From Bacillota bacterium (GTDB lineage: Bacteria; Bacillota; Clostridia; Lachnospirales; Lachnospiraceae), in assembly GCA_023415055.1 (NCBI GenBank), contig JAEZLZ010000103.1, forward strand, positions 56,763 to 120,762: a DNA stretch of 64,000 nucleotides. The letters are read 5' to 3'. Below, one piece after another: positions 1-8,517 of the stretch (its first letter is position 1; every line of letters begins with the position of its first letter). The position numbers and the translations under genes were made by a program. Below the pieces are notes generated by a model. That model saw only the letters and a list, made by a program, of their open reading frames with translations, was not told where the DNA came from and did not search any database.

Positions 1-3000
1 CATACCTGCAGCAAAATTCTTACCTGTCTTACCGAGTACAGCCACTCTGCCACCGGTCATATATTCACAACCATGATCGCCGACGCCTTCTACGACAGCG
101 GTTGCACCGGAGTTACGGACACAGAAGCGTTCTCCAGCCACACCGTTGATATAGGCTTTACCACTGGTTGCACCGTAAAGAGCAACATTACCGATGATGA
201 TATTTTCATCTGCCTTGAACTTGCTATTCTTCGGAGGATAAGCAACCAGCTTACCGCCGGATAAGCCTTTTCCAAAATAGTCGTTACTGTCACCCTCCAG
301 CTCAATTGTTAATCCCTTGGGAATAAATGCGCCAAAGCTCTGTCCTCCGCTCCCGCAGGCTTCGATTACGTAAGTATCTTCCTTTAAGGTGGTTCCATGC
401 TTTCTGGTTATCTCTGAACCAAGGATGGTAGCAAAAGAACGATCCGTGTTACCAACCTTCAGTTTCACCTTTTGAGTATGTTTTTCTGATAGCTTGAACT
501 TCTTTAGAAGTATCTTCTCATCCATGGTATTCTCGAGCTCAAAATCATAGATTTGGGTAGGATCATAATGGCAACCCTCACCCTTTTCGATAAAAGGATT
601 GTTGAGTATCGCACTTAGATCTACGGTCTTCGCTCTTTCATCCTGTAGGATGGTATCCTTCATCCGAAGTAAATCTGTACGACCAACCATCTCATCCATC
701 GTCCTAAAGCCTAACATTGCCATATACTCACGAAGCTCCTGCGCAACAAATCGCATAAAATTTTCCACATATTCCGGCTTACCCTTAAAGTTTTTACGAA
801 GTTCCGGATTCTGAGTAGCGACACCAACCGGGCAGGTATCCAGATTACATACACGCATCATCACACAGCCTAAGGTTACAAGCGGGGCAGTTGCAAAACC
901 GAATTCCTCGGCTCCAAGCAGAGCTGCGATCGCTACATCGCGACCGGTCATCAGCTTCCCGTCGGTCTCAATCACTACCTTCGTACGAAGTCCATTCATG
1001 ATCAAGGTCTGATGAGTCTCAGCCAGACCCAATTCCCAAGGCAGACCTGCACTGTAGATGGAAGTTCGGGGTGCTGCACCGGTACCGCCGTCATAGCCGG
1101 AGATCAGGATAACTCCTGCTCCTGCTTTGGCAACACCTGCTGCGATTGTACCAACCCCGGCTTCCGATACCAGCTTCACTGAAATACGTGCGTCTTTGTT
1201 CGCATTCTTTAAATCATAGATTAATTGTGCCAGATCCTCGATGGAATAAATATCATGGTGCGGAGGCGGTGAAATCAAGCCTACGCCGGGTGTAGAATGT
1301 CTGGTCTTTGCTATCCAGGGATAAACTTTCTCCGCAGGAAGCTGACCGCCTTCTCCGGGCTTCGCCCCCTGAGCCATCTTGATCTGTATCTCACGTGCAC
1401 TCACCAGGTATTCGCTGGTTACACCAAACCGACCGGAGGCAACCTGTTTGATTGCAGAACATCGGTTCAAACCATCCTCGCTGATCTTCAAGCGCTCCAG
1501 GCTCTCTCCGCCCTCACCACTGTTTGATTTACCTCCCAGGTGGTTCATTGCAATCGCCAGAGCCTCATGCGCTTCTTTAGAGATGGAGCCATAGCTCATC
1601 GCACCGGTCTTGAAACGTTTTACGATAGATTCAATGCTTTCTACCTCATCAAGGGAAATTCCCTGTTCCGGATACCGGATATCGAGCAGTCCTCTCAGGT
1701 TAATCTTCTCCTGTTCTGCGGTTACTTCTTTTGAGTATTCCTTAAACATGTCATAGCTTCCGGTACGGGTTGACTGCTGTAGCAGATGGATCGTCTTCGG
1801 ATTATACAGATGCTCCTCTTTTCCGCTGCGCAGCTTATGGGATCCGGCACTTTCCATAGTCAGATCAAGATTTAATCCCAGAGGATCAAAGGCCTTAGAA
1901 TGAAGCTCATCTACCTGTTGTTCCATTTCCTTTAATGTAATTCCTCCGACACGGCTAACCGTACCGGTAAAATACTTATCAATGATCTCTTTACTGATAC
2001 CGATAGCTTCAAATATTTTCGAACCCTGATAGGATTGAATGGTCGAGATACCCATCTTGGAAGCAATCTTGATAATTCCCTTAATGACTGATTTATTATA
2101 ATCATCCACTGCTGCATAATAGTCCTTATCCAGCATGTTGTTTTGAATCATCTGACGGATGGTCTCCTGTGCAAGGTAAGGATTTACTGCACATGCACCG
2201 TAGCCTAGGAGGCAAGCAAAGTGATGAACATCTCTCGGCTCCGCACTTTCTACAATCATTGCCAATGCCGTTCTCTTCTTGGTTCTTACCAGATGCTGCT
2301 GCAAGGCAGACACCGCAAGCAGGGATGGTATTGCTACATGGTTCTCATCCACACCACGATCCGATAGGATCAGTATATTAGCACCTTCTTTATAGGAGCG
2401 ATCTGCCTCTAAGCATAGGTGATCAATCGCTTTCTCTAAGGAGGTATTCTTGTAATAGATCATCGGAAGAACATCCACTTTAAAACCGGATTTCTTCATA
2501 TATTTGATTTTAAGTAAATCAGTATTGGTTAGGATCGGATTATTCACCTTGAGTACCTTACAATTTTCCGCCTTCTCCTCGAGGATATTTCCGTCTTCTC
2601 CGATGTAAACACTGGTTGCAGTTACAATCTCTTCCCGGATTGCATCGATCGGTGGATTGGTAACCTGAGCAAAGAGCTGCTTAAAGTAGCTGAACAGCGG
2701 AGGATTATTCTTAGACAATACCGGAATTGGTGAGTCTACACCCATGGCTGCCACAGCCTCCATACCGGAGGAAGCCATCGGAAGAATGGTCGTTTTATAA
2801 TCCTCATAGGTATAACCAAAGGCTTTCTGAAGCCTTGCAAGCTCTTCTTCTGTGTATTCCATTACCTTTTTATTCGGAATATGAAGCTCCTTCAGCATGA
2901 CCAGATTAGAATCCAACCACTCACCATAAGGTCTGCGTTTTGCGTAGCTGTTCTTCAGATCCTCATCGTCGATCAGGCTGCCCTTGATCGTATCCACCAA

Positions 3001-4236
3001 AAGCATCTTACCGGGACGAAGTCTTTCCTTCTTTATAATCTTCTCTGCAGGGATATCCATCACACCTACTTCGGAGGAAAGAATCAGGTAGTCATCGTTG
3101 GTGATATAATATCTGGAAGGTCTTAGACCGTTACGATCAAGTACTGCGCCCATGATATCACCGTCCGAGAACAGAATGGAAGCAGGACCATCCCAGGGTT
3201 CCATCATTGTCGCATAATACTGATAAAAATCCGCCTTCTCACGGCTGATTGCCGAGTCATTGCTCCAAGGCTCCGGAATTGTGATCATCACTGCCAGTGG
3301 AAGCTCCATGCCGCTCATCACCAGGAACTCCAAGGTATTATCCAGCATCGCTGAGTCGGAGCCTTCCGTATTCACAACCGGTAATACCTTGTGTAGCTCT
3401 CCCTTCAGATGTTCGGATTCCATCGTCTCTTCTCTTGCTAACATCTTATCGGCATTACCGCGGATGGTGTTAATCTCACCGTTATGCACAATTAACCGGT
3501 TCGGGTGGGCTCTTTGCCAGCTGGGATTCGTATTGGTGGAGAATCTTGAGTGTACAATTGCAATCGCACTCTCGTAATTCTCATTCTGAAGGTCTTCAAA
3601 AAAGAGGCGCAGTTGTCTCACCAAGAACATTCCTTTATATACGATGGTTCTGCTCGAAAGCGAAACCACATAAGTGTTATCATTACTCTGTTCAAAGATT
3701 CTTCTTGCAATATAGAGCTTGCGGTCAAAATCCAGACCTTTTGCCACATTTGCAGGTTTTTGAATGAAGCATTGCATAATATGAGGCATACACTGGAAGG
3801 CTCTCTCCCCGAGTGTCGCCGGCTTAATCGGGACCTCCCTCCAACCGAGGAATTTCATACCTTCTTTTTCTATAATAATTTCGAACATCTTCTTTGCCTG
3901 ATTACGACTTAGTTCATCCTGCGGAAAGAAAAACATACCAATGCCGTATTCGCGCTCGTTCCCTAATTCAATTCCGAGCGGTTTCACCACTTCAGAGAAG
4001 AATCGATGAGATATCTGAAGAAGAATACCAACACCGTCACCGGTTTGACCATTGGCATCTTTACCAGCACGATGTTCCAGGTTCTCAACAATCTTCAATG
4101 CATTCACTACTGTCTCGTGGGTCTTGATTCCCTTCATATGAACCACTGCACCGATACCGCAATTGTCATGCTCAAACCGGGGGTCGTAAAGACCTTGGGG
4201 AACCTGTGTTACTTCCTCTCTGACGCTATCCTTCAT
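1..4236 (-). CDS. gltB: Glutamate synthase large subunit (partial, C-terminus beyond window)
   Basis: Makes two glutamates from glutamine and 2-oxoglutarate (GOGAT), the second half of the GS/GOGAT ammonium-assimilation cycle. The start is the ATG at 4236, preceded by TGGAGG. The N-terminal class-II amidotransferase nucleophile is Cys26 (DNCGIGAVVH), behind a 25-residue propeptide as in the family. The central part contains SGYDGGTGAAPRTS and the FMN-binding synthase domain. The iron-sulfur cysteines lie in the segment CVMMRVCNLDTCPVG, followed by a GATQNPELR-like stretch (VATQNPELR). The reading frame stays open for about 1412 codons to the left edge. The usual length is about 1500, so only the end of the C-terminal beta-helix domain is missing. 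gltD, if linked, would lie outside. A promoter and a leader hairpin precede it, and the ANTAR regulator near 28 kb could act on that leader (inference). Confidence 0.97.
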   Translation of the reverse strand, partial: MKDSVREEVTQVPQGLYDPRFEHDNCGIGAVVHMKGIKTHETVVNALKIVENLEHRAGKDANGQTGDGVGILLQISHRFFSEVVKPLGIELGNEREYGIGMFFFPQDELSRNQAKKMFEIIIEKEGMKFLGWREVPIKPATLGERAFQCMPHIMQCFIQKPANVAKGLDFDRKLYIARRIFEQSNDNTYVVSLSSRTIVYKGMFLVRQLRLFFEDLQNENYESAIAIVHSRFSTNTNPSWQRAHPNRLIVHNGEINTIRGNADKMLAREETMESEHLKGELHKVLPVVNTEGSDSAMLDNTLEFLVMSGMELPLAVMITIPEPWSNDSAISREKADFYQYYATMMEPWDGPASILFSDGDIMGAVLDRNGLRPSRYYITNDDYLILSSEVGVMDIPAEKIIKKERLRPGKMLLVDTIKGSLIDDEDLKNSYAKRRPYGEWLDSNLVMLKELHIPNKKVMEYTEEELARLQKAFGYTYEDYKTTILPMASSGMEAVAAMGVDSPIPVLSKNNPPLFSYFKQLFAQVTNPPIDAIREEIVTATSVYIGEDGNILEEKAENCKVLKVNNPILTNTDLLKIKYMKKSGFKVDVLPMIYYKNTSLEKAIDHLCLEADRSYKEGANILILSDRGVDENHVAIPSLLAVSALQQHLVRTKKRTALAMIVESAEPRDVHHFACLLGYGACAVNPYLAQETIRQMIQNNMLDKDYYAAVDDYNKSVIKGIIKIASKMGISTIQSYQGSKIFEAIGISKEIIDKYFTGTVSRVGGITLKEMEQQVDELHSKAFDPLGLNLDLTMESAGSHKLRSGKEEHLYNPKTIHLLQQSTRTGSYDMFKEYSKEVTAEQEKINLRGLLDIRYPEQGISLDEVESIESIVKRFKTGAMSYGSISKEAHEALAIAMNHLGGKSNSGEGGESLERLKISEDGLNRCSAIKQVASGRFGVTSEYLVSAREIQIKMAQGAKPGEGGQLPAEKVYPWIAKTRHSTPGVGLISPPPHHDIYSIEDLAQLIYDLKNANKDARISVKLVSEAGVGTIAAGVAKAGAGVILISGYDGGTGAAPRTSIYSAGLPWELGLAETHQTLIMNGLRTKVVIETDGKLMTGRDVAIAALLGAEEFGFATAPLVTLGCVMMRVCNLDTCPVGVATQNPELRKNFKGKPEYVENFMRFVAQELREYMAMLGFRTMDEMVGRTDLLRMKDTILQDERAKTVDLSAILNNPFIEKGEGCHYDPTQIYDFELENTMDEKILLKKFKLSEKHTQKVKLKVGNTDRSFATILGSEITRKHGTTLKEDTYVIEACGSGGQSFGAFIPKGLTIELEGDSNDYFGKGLSGGKLVAYPPKNSKFKADENIIIGNVALYGATSGKAYINGVAGERFCVRNSGATAVVEGVGDHGCEYMTGGRVAVLGKTGKNFAAGM

Positions 4237-4269
4237 ATCGAAACCTCCATTATCAAAAGCTATAACAAA

Positions 4270-4311
4270 GGGCGCTTTTAGGCTTATCAATTGATAAGTC
4301 TAAAAACGCCC
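4270..4311 (-). promoter_or_regulatory. Leader hairpin upstream of gltB, possible attenuator
   Basis: A 42-base inverted repeat with two 21-base arms that differ at two positions. It starts about 10 bases after the predicted transcription start and ends 34 bases before the gltB ATG. On the minus strand the stem closes with GGGCG/CGCCC and is followed by TTTGTTAT, a weak U-tract. The position and shape fit a conditional terminator or a protein-binding leader element. An operator for a DNA-binding regulator of gltB is the alternative. Confidence 0.5.
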
Positions 4312-4327
4312 TCGTTTTATTGCGTTG

Positions 4328-4356
4328 ATTATAATATATTATTATGCATTATGCAA
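4328..4356 (-). promoter_or_regulatory. Predicted sigma-A promoter of gltB
   Basis: On the minus strand TTGCAT (4351-4356) and TATAAT (4328-4333) are separated by 17 bases. Transcription would begin near 4321, so the leader would contain the hairpin at 4270-4311 before the gltB ribosome site. Confidence 0.6.
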
Positions 4357-4578
4357 GTATATTTTTCGAAAAAGTATTGGTAATTATTAATTTTTTAAAT
4401 TATAAATAAAATTAACCTAATTTATTAATGTTCCGGTGTGCTTTTAATTAATAATATTAAGTTCCATTTCCATAAGAATGGCATTTGACGCAAAGGAAAG
4501 GATCCGCTATCATTAACTTATCTTATTGAATTGTCGATATAACTTTTATGATAGAAAACAAGGAGGAAGAGGCGGCAG

Positions 4579-6486
4579 ATGGATATTAACCAGTCTTCAC
4601 TCTCACAATCAAAATTGAGCAAACCCGGAATCGCCCGTTCAGTGGCCGAGAACAGAACAGTTGCCGAAGCAAACAAAGGAAAAGACATTCCGTTCATGCA
4701 GACGAGGTCCAGCCAGAATCCTCCGGAATTAAAGGAAGGTCAGGTAGTGAAAGGCCAAATCCTTGATCATCGGTATAATGAAGTCAAGATCCAGATCGAG
4801 CCCGGAAAGCAGATCGTCACTGCGAAGCTATCCGGAGATATTCCCCTTATAATCGGTCAGTCTGCCCGGTTTACTGTGGCCGAAGGCAGCTCAGACCGGC
4901 TTATTTTAAAATATCAGCCGGAGAATACCTCTGCCTCTGAGGCAGCCGTAGAAAAGGCTCTCTCAGCCTCCGGGTTGCCAATGACTGACCGAAACCGCAC
5001 GATCGTTGATGCGCTTTTGAACCATACTATGCCGGTAGACAAGCAGACCCTGCAGACTTTGATTAAATTATCTAACCGTAATCCGGAAGCCTCTCCACTG
5101 ACCCTGGTGCTTATGCTGAAAAATAATATACCTATGACATCGTCGAATATACGCCAGTTTGAAGCATATCAGAATGGTTCCGGCCAGTTATTAAAAGATA
5201 TACAAGCCTTAACGAAAGATCTTATTCAACTGCTTCCTACAGATAATGAGAGCTTTTTAGGAACGAGTGAGACACAGGCCCCTATCCTAAAGATGAAGCA
5301 ACAGCTGATGAAACTTGTTGTCAGTGGCAATCATACCTCTGATCGGTCAGCTATCCCGCTCAATCAAGTGTTCCGTCCGGAAGACTTACAGCAGCTCCTT
5401 GATACCCTTACTCAAAAATCGGTTGAGCGACCGATAACAGCTGAGAATGTGGAACCGGACTCAATGGTCCGTCTATTCTCACAGCTTAAGGAAGGTACCC
5501 TCACCCTCCATGAGGCAAAGAAGCTGGTGTCATTCTTCTATCCTGAAACAGAGCAGGGATTTTTATCTGACCAAGCGGATCCTATGAAGTTTATGACTGC
5601 CGAACAAAGCACTCCCCTACCGGAGATCATTCAAGCTTTCTCGGAGCAGTATTCCATAGCCACAGACTATGTTAGAAGTGTCCCGACCCTATTATCCCCA
5701 GATGAGCTTAACACCTTTAAAAATATGCTCCTTGAAACCCCAGCCCTCTCTCCCATCGCAGAGCGGCTGAATCAAACAGCGCTATCCGCATCTGAAGTAC
5801 TCCGTCTTATTCAGGATAACCTGAATGGTGTGGATGACAAGACTGCCCTTACCCTGTTATCTTCATCTACATATCAAAAGATCTTGGAACAAGCCTTTCA
5901 TGACCGATGGACCATAACACCAGAGAAGCTGTCAAATAAAGCTGATGTCAAGAAACTCTATGATAAGCTGTTAGAGGACATGGATAAGCTGAATATGATC
6001 ACTAAGTCTGGAAAGCTACCGGAGGATGAATCGAATCTTCGTGAGCCGGTGAAAAATCTCCAGGAAAATCTCCGTTTTATGAGGGATTTAAATGAGATGT
6101 TTACTTATCTGCAACTGCCCGTGCAGTTACAAAAGCAGGATATTCACAGTGAGCTCTATGTCTATACACGAAAGAAGGCTTTACAAACCGGAGAGAACCT
6201 AAGCGTATTGCTTCATCTGGATATGAATCATCTTGGTTCTATGAACATACATATCCAAATGGATCATAATATCATTCGTGCCAAATTCTATATGGAAGAT
6301 AAAGATGCCAAGGAATTAGTGTCGGAGAATATTATGACTCTTACGCAGGCACTGAAAAAAAAGGGATATCATCTTCAATGTGAAGTGAATGCTTCCTATG
6401 AAAAGCCCGATTTTAGCAGGGATTTCATTGATGAGGGTATTACGGAGGGTGAGACAAAGCGTTACACCTTTGATATTCGAACTTAA
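4579..6486 (+). CDS. FliK-like (flagellar hook-length control C-terminal domain) protein, orphan
   Basis: A 635-residue cytoplasmic protein, probably structural or regulatory. The ATG follows AGGAGGA with good spacing. The N-terminal 60 residues are rich in Ser, Gln and Asn. Residues about 50-115 form a compact segment (EGQVVKGQILDHRYNEVKI) of the type found before hook-length domains. The C-terminal part, about residues 535-610, has the alternating pattern LSVLLHLDMNHLGSMNIHI, then an amphipathic helix and KKKGYHLQCEVN, which resembles the FliK C-terminal (Flg_hook) fold. No flagellar genes surround it, so it may not act in hook assembly. It points away from gltB and is divergently transcribed. 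The assignment is by pattern only, with moderate certainty. Confidence 0.6.
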   Translation: MDINQSSLSQSKLSKPGIARSVAENRTVAEANKGKDIPFMQTRSSQNPPELKEGQVVKGQILDHRYNEVKIQIEPGKQIVTAKLSGDIPLIIGQSARFTVAEGSSDRLILKYQPENTSASEAAVEKALSASGLPMTDRNRTIVDALLNHTMPVDKQTLQTLIKLSNRNPEASPLTLVLMLKNNIPMTSSNIRQFEAYQNGSGQLLKDIQALTKDLIQLLPTDNESFLGTSETQAPILKMKQQLMKLVVSGNHTSDRSAIPLNQVFRPEDLQQLLDTLTQKSVERPITAENVEPDSMVRLFSQLKEGTLTLHEAKKLVSFFYPETEQGFLSDQADPMKFMTAEQSTPLPEIIQAFSEQYSIATDYVRSVPTLLSPDELNTFKNMLLETPALSPIAERLNQTALSASEVLRLIQDNLNGVDDKTALTLLSSSTYQKILEQAFHDRWTITPEKLSNKADVKKLYDKLLEDMDKLNMITKSGKLPEDESNLREPVKNLQENLRFMRDLNEMFTYLQLPVQLQKQDIHSELYVYTRKKALQTGENLSVLLHLDMNHLGSMNIHIQMDHNIIRAKFYMEDKDAKELVSENIMTLTQALKKKGYHLQCEVNASYEKPDFSRDFIDEGITEGETKRYTFDIRT

Positions 6487-6499
6487 GAAGGACGAAAAA

Positions 6500-6571
6500 G
6501 GATGCTGCAGAATAGGAATACCATTGTAATTGTATCTCTTACTACAATGGTATTCCTATTTTACAGCATCC
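6500..6571 (-). terminator. Long intrinsic terminator after the PilZ gene
   Basis: GGATGCTG (6500-6507) pairs with CAGCATCC (6564-6571). Inside it a second block, aataggaataccattgta, pairs with its complement around a short loop. On the minus strand the stem is followed by TTTTTC, so it serves the PilZ gene. It lies 14 bases after the FliK-like stop and may also end that transcript. Confidence 0.75.
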
Positions 6572-6610
6572 AAATATTGATTAAAGCCGTAAGGGCCTTC
6601 GGTGCTTACC

Positions 6611-6961
6611 CTATTCCGCACCGCTTAACTTCTTATCATAATCCTCAAATACATAGGATAATACATCTGCCATACCAACGAATTCACAGCCATAGAGAAT
6701 GCTGTCTTCCTCTTCCTGTGCGCGAATAATCTCGACAACACATCGCAAGGTATCCTCTGTTCCCAAATTAATATTTGCCGTAAAATAATAACCCATCGGT
6801 AATACACTTTGGGTTCGGAAGCCTATCCCTGTCTTTGAAATATTGACTACATCAATCGGTGCATGTAAATCCGTAACCTGCTCATGATTCTGTTTGTACA
6901 GATTGCAAATCTCCAGTGTTAATGTCACTGGCATTCTCTTCGCTTTTCTTCTCTCTTCCAC
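6611..6961 (-). CDS. Single-domain PilZ protein (cyclic-di-GMP receptor)
   Basis: A 116-residue protein. The chosen start is GTG at 6961, with GGAGGG seven bases upstream. A longer frame to 7051 has no good ribosome site. The c-di-GMP-binding signature is visible: ERRKAKR near the N-terminus (RxxxR) and DVVNISKTGIGF around residues 38-49 (DxSxxG). The remainder (GYYFTANINLG, LYGCEFVGM) fits the PilZ beta-barrel. It would bind c-di-GMP and relay it to an unknown partner in the cytoplasm. It sits alone between the FliK-like gene and gatB. A second PilZ gene in the window (about 30.1-30.6 kb) is decayed, and the J-domain/GGDEF protein at 43 kb is the only GGDEF-like protein here and looks inactive. 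Confidence 0.88.
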   Translation of the reverse strand: MEERRKAKRMPVTLTLEICNLYKQNHEQVTDLHAPIDVVNISKTGIGFRTQSVLPMGYYFTANINLGTEDTLRCVVEIIRAQEEEDSILYGCEFVGMADVLSYVFEDYDKKLSGAE

Positions 6962-7074
6962 TGTAATCCCTCCAAAATTCTTATCGTTTTCACTATAATT
7001 CCTATCATAATTATACCGTAATAAATTTAGATATACAATCAAAAGATACAAAAAACGACATGCAATTCAATCGA

Positions 7075-8514
7075 TTACAACAAAGAATCCATCATTTCCT
7101 TTACCAGAAGGTTAACCTTGCCAGGATCGGCTTTTCCTTTCATTTCCTTCATTGTCTGACCAACAATAAAGCCCATCGCTTTTGTCTTACCGCTCTGATA
7201 ATCGGTAACCGATTGCGGGTTGTCAGCAATGATCTTCTCTATGGTAGTCCGAAGCAGAACGTCATCCGATACCATGCCAAGTCCGTGCTGTTCCACGTAT
7301 TCCTGTGGATCCACATTCTCTTTGAAGACCTTCTCAAATACCTCCTTTGCTACAGTACGGTTGATCTTACTTTCATCCACCATCATAATGAGCTTAGAAA
7401 GCTGAGCAGGCGTAAAGGTAATCGCTTCCGGTTCCATCTCCTGGTCCTTAAGAAGACGCATCGTCTCAACCATAAGCCAGTTAGAGACTTCCTTCGGCCT
7501 CGTACATAAAGCCACCGTCTCCTCGAAAAGATCTGCCAAATGCTTGGAACCGGTAATGATGGAAGCATCATAGGAAGGAATGTCAAACTCCTTCTCATAT
7601 CGAAGCATCTTCTCGTCTCGTAACTCCGGTTGAAGTGCCTTGATACTAGTCAGCCATTCATCACTGATTTCAACCGGGGGTAGATCCGGCTCCGGAAAAT
7701 AGCGATAATCCTGTGCATCTTCCTTGGAGCGCATCGCAAAGCTGGTATCCTTATTATCATCCCAGCGTCTGGTCTCCTGAATGACCTTTTTGCCATCCTC
7801 CAGGAGCTCAATCTGACGCTTTCGCTCTCCTTCAATTGCTCTGGCAATCGCCTTAAAGGAATTCATATTCTTCATCTCAGTTCTGGTTCCGAACTCCTTT
7901 ACCCCAACCTCGCGAACAGAAAGGTTAATATCTGCACGCATGGACCCCTCCTGCATCTTGCAATCCGATACGCCGAGGTATTGAAGTATCAGTCTTAATT
8001 TATCCAGATATGCTACTACTTCCTCAGCGGATCTCATATCCGGTTCACTGACAATCTCGATCAGAGGGACACCGCAACGATTATAATCCACCAGTGTACA
8101 GTCCTCCCAGGGATCATGTACCAGCTTCCCCGCATCCTCCTCCATATGAATCTCATGAATTCTTACATTCTTCTTTCCCGTTTCAGTCTCAATCTCTATA
8201 CCGCCGTCTCTGCAGATAGGCAGATAAAGCTGTGATATCTGATATGCTTTGGGAAGATCAGGGTAAAAATAATTCTTACGATCAAATTTACAATTTTGAG
8301 TAATCGTACAATTCAGTGCCAGACCGGCTGCCATCGCAAATTCCACCACCTTCTTATTCAGAACAGGAAGAGTTCCCGGCATTCCCGTACAGACCGGGCA
8401 GCAATGGGTATTCGGATCTCCACCGAATTGAGTTGTACAGCCACAGAAGATCTTACTTTTGGTGGCAAGCTCAACATGAACCTCCAGACCTATCACAGTT
8501 TCATATGTTTTCAT
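7075..8514 (-). CDS. gatB: Asp/Glu-tRNA(Asn/Gln) amidotransferase subunit B
   Basis: GatB (479 residues) binds the mischarged tRNA, activates Asp or Glu with ATP and receives ammonia from GatA. The ATG follows GGAGG at eight bases. The N-terminus YETVIGLEVHVEL and the Cys pairs in IFCGC and CCPVC (zinc site) are typical, as are HEIHMEEDAGKLVH and the C-terminal YqeY-like helical domain ending KEMMDSLL. It is the last gene of the AspRS-gatC-gatA-gatB run, three bases after gatA, and should be under the T-box upstream of AspRS. Length is normal for the family. Confidence 0.97.
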   Translation of the reverse strand: MKTYETVIGLEVHVELATKSKIFCGCTTQFGGDPNTHCCPVCTGMPGTLPVLNKKVVEFAMAAGLALNCTITQNCKFDRKNYFYPDLPKAYQISQLYLPICRDGGIEIETETGKKNVRIHEIHMEEDAGKLVHDPWEDCTLVDYNRCGVPLIEIVSEPDMRSAEEVVAYLDKLRLILQYLGVSDCKMQEGSMRADINLSVREVGVKEFGTRTEMKNMNSFKAIARAIEGERKRQIELLEDGKKVIQETRRWDDNKDTSFAMRSKEDAQDYRYFPEPDLPPVEISDEWLTSIKALQPELRDEKMLRYEKEFDIPSYDASIITGSKHLADLFEETVALCTRPKEVSNWLMVETMRLLKDQEMEPEAITFTPAQLSKLIMMVDESKINRTVAKEVFEKVFKENVDPQEYVEQHGLGMVSDDVLLRTTIEKIIADNPQSVTDYQSGKTKAMGFIVGQTMKEMKGKADPGKVNLLVKEMMDSLL

Positions 8515-8517
8515 GTC

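Noticed and set aside
7060..7509. 149-residue open frame on the plus strand
   Set aside because: It is a shadow opposite gatB, with no ribosome site and no domain pattern.
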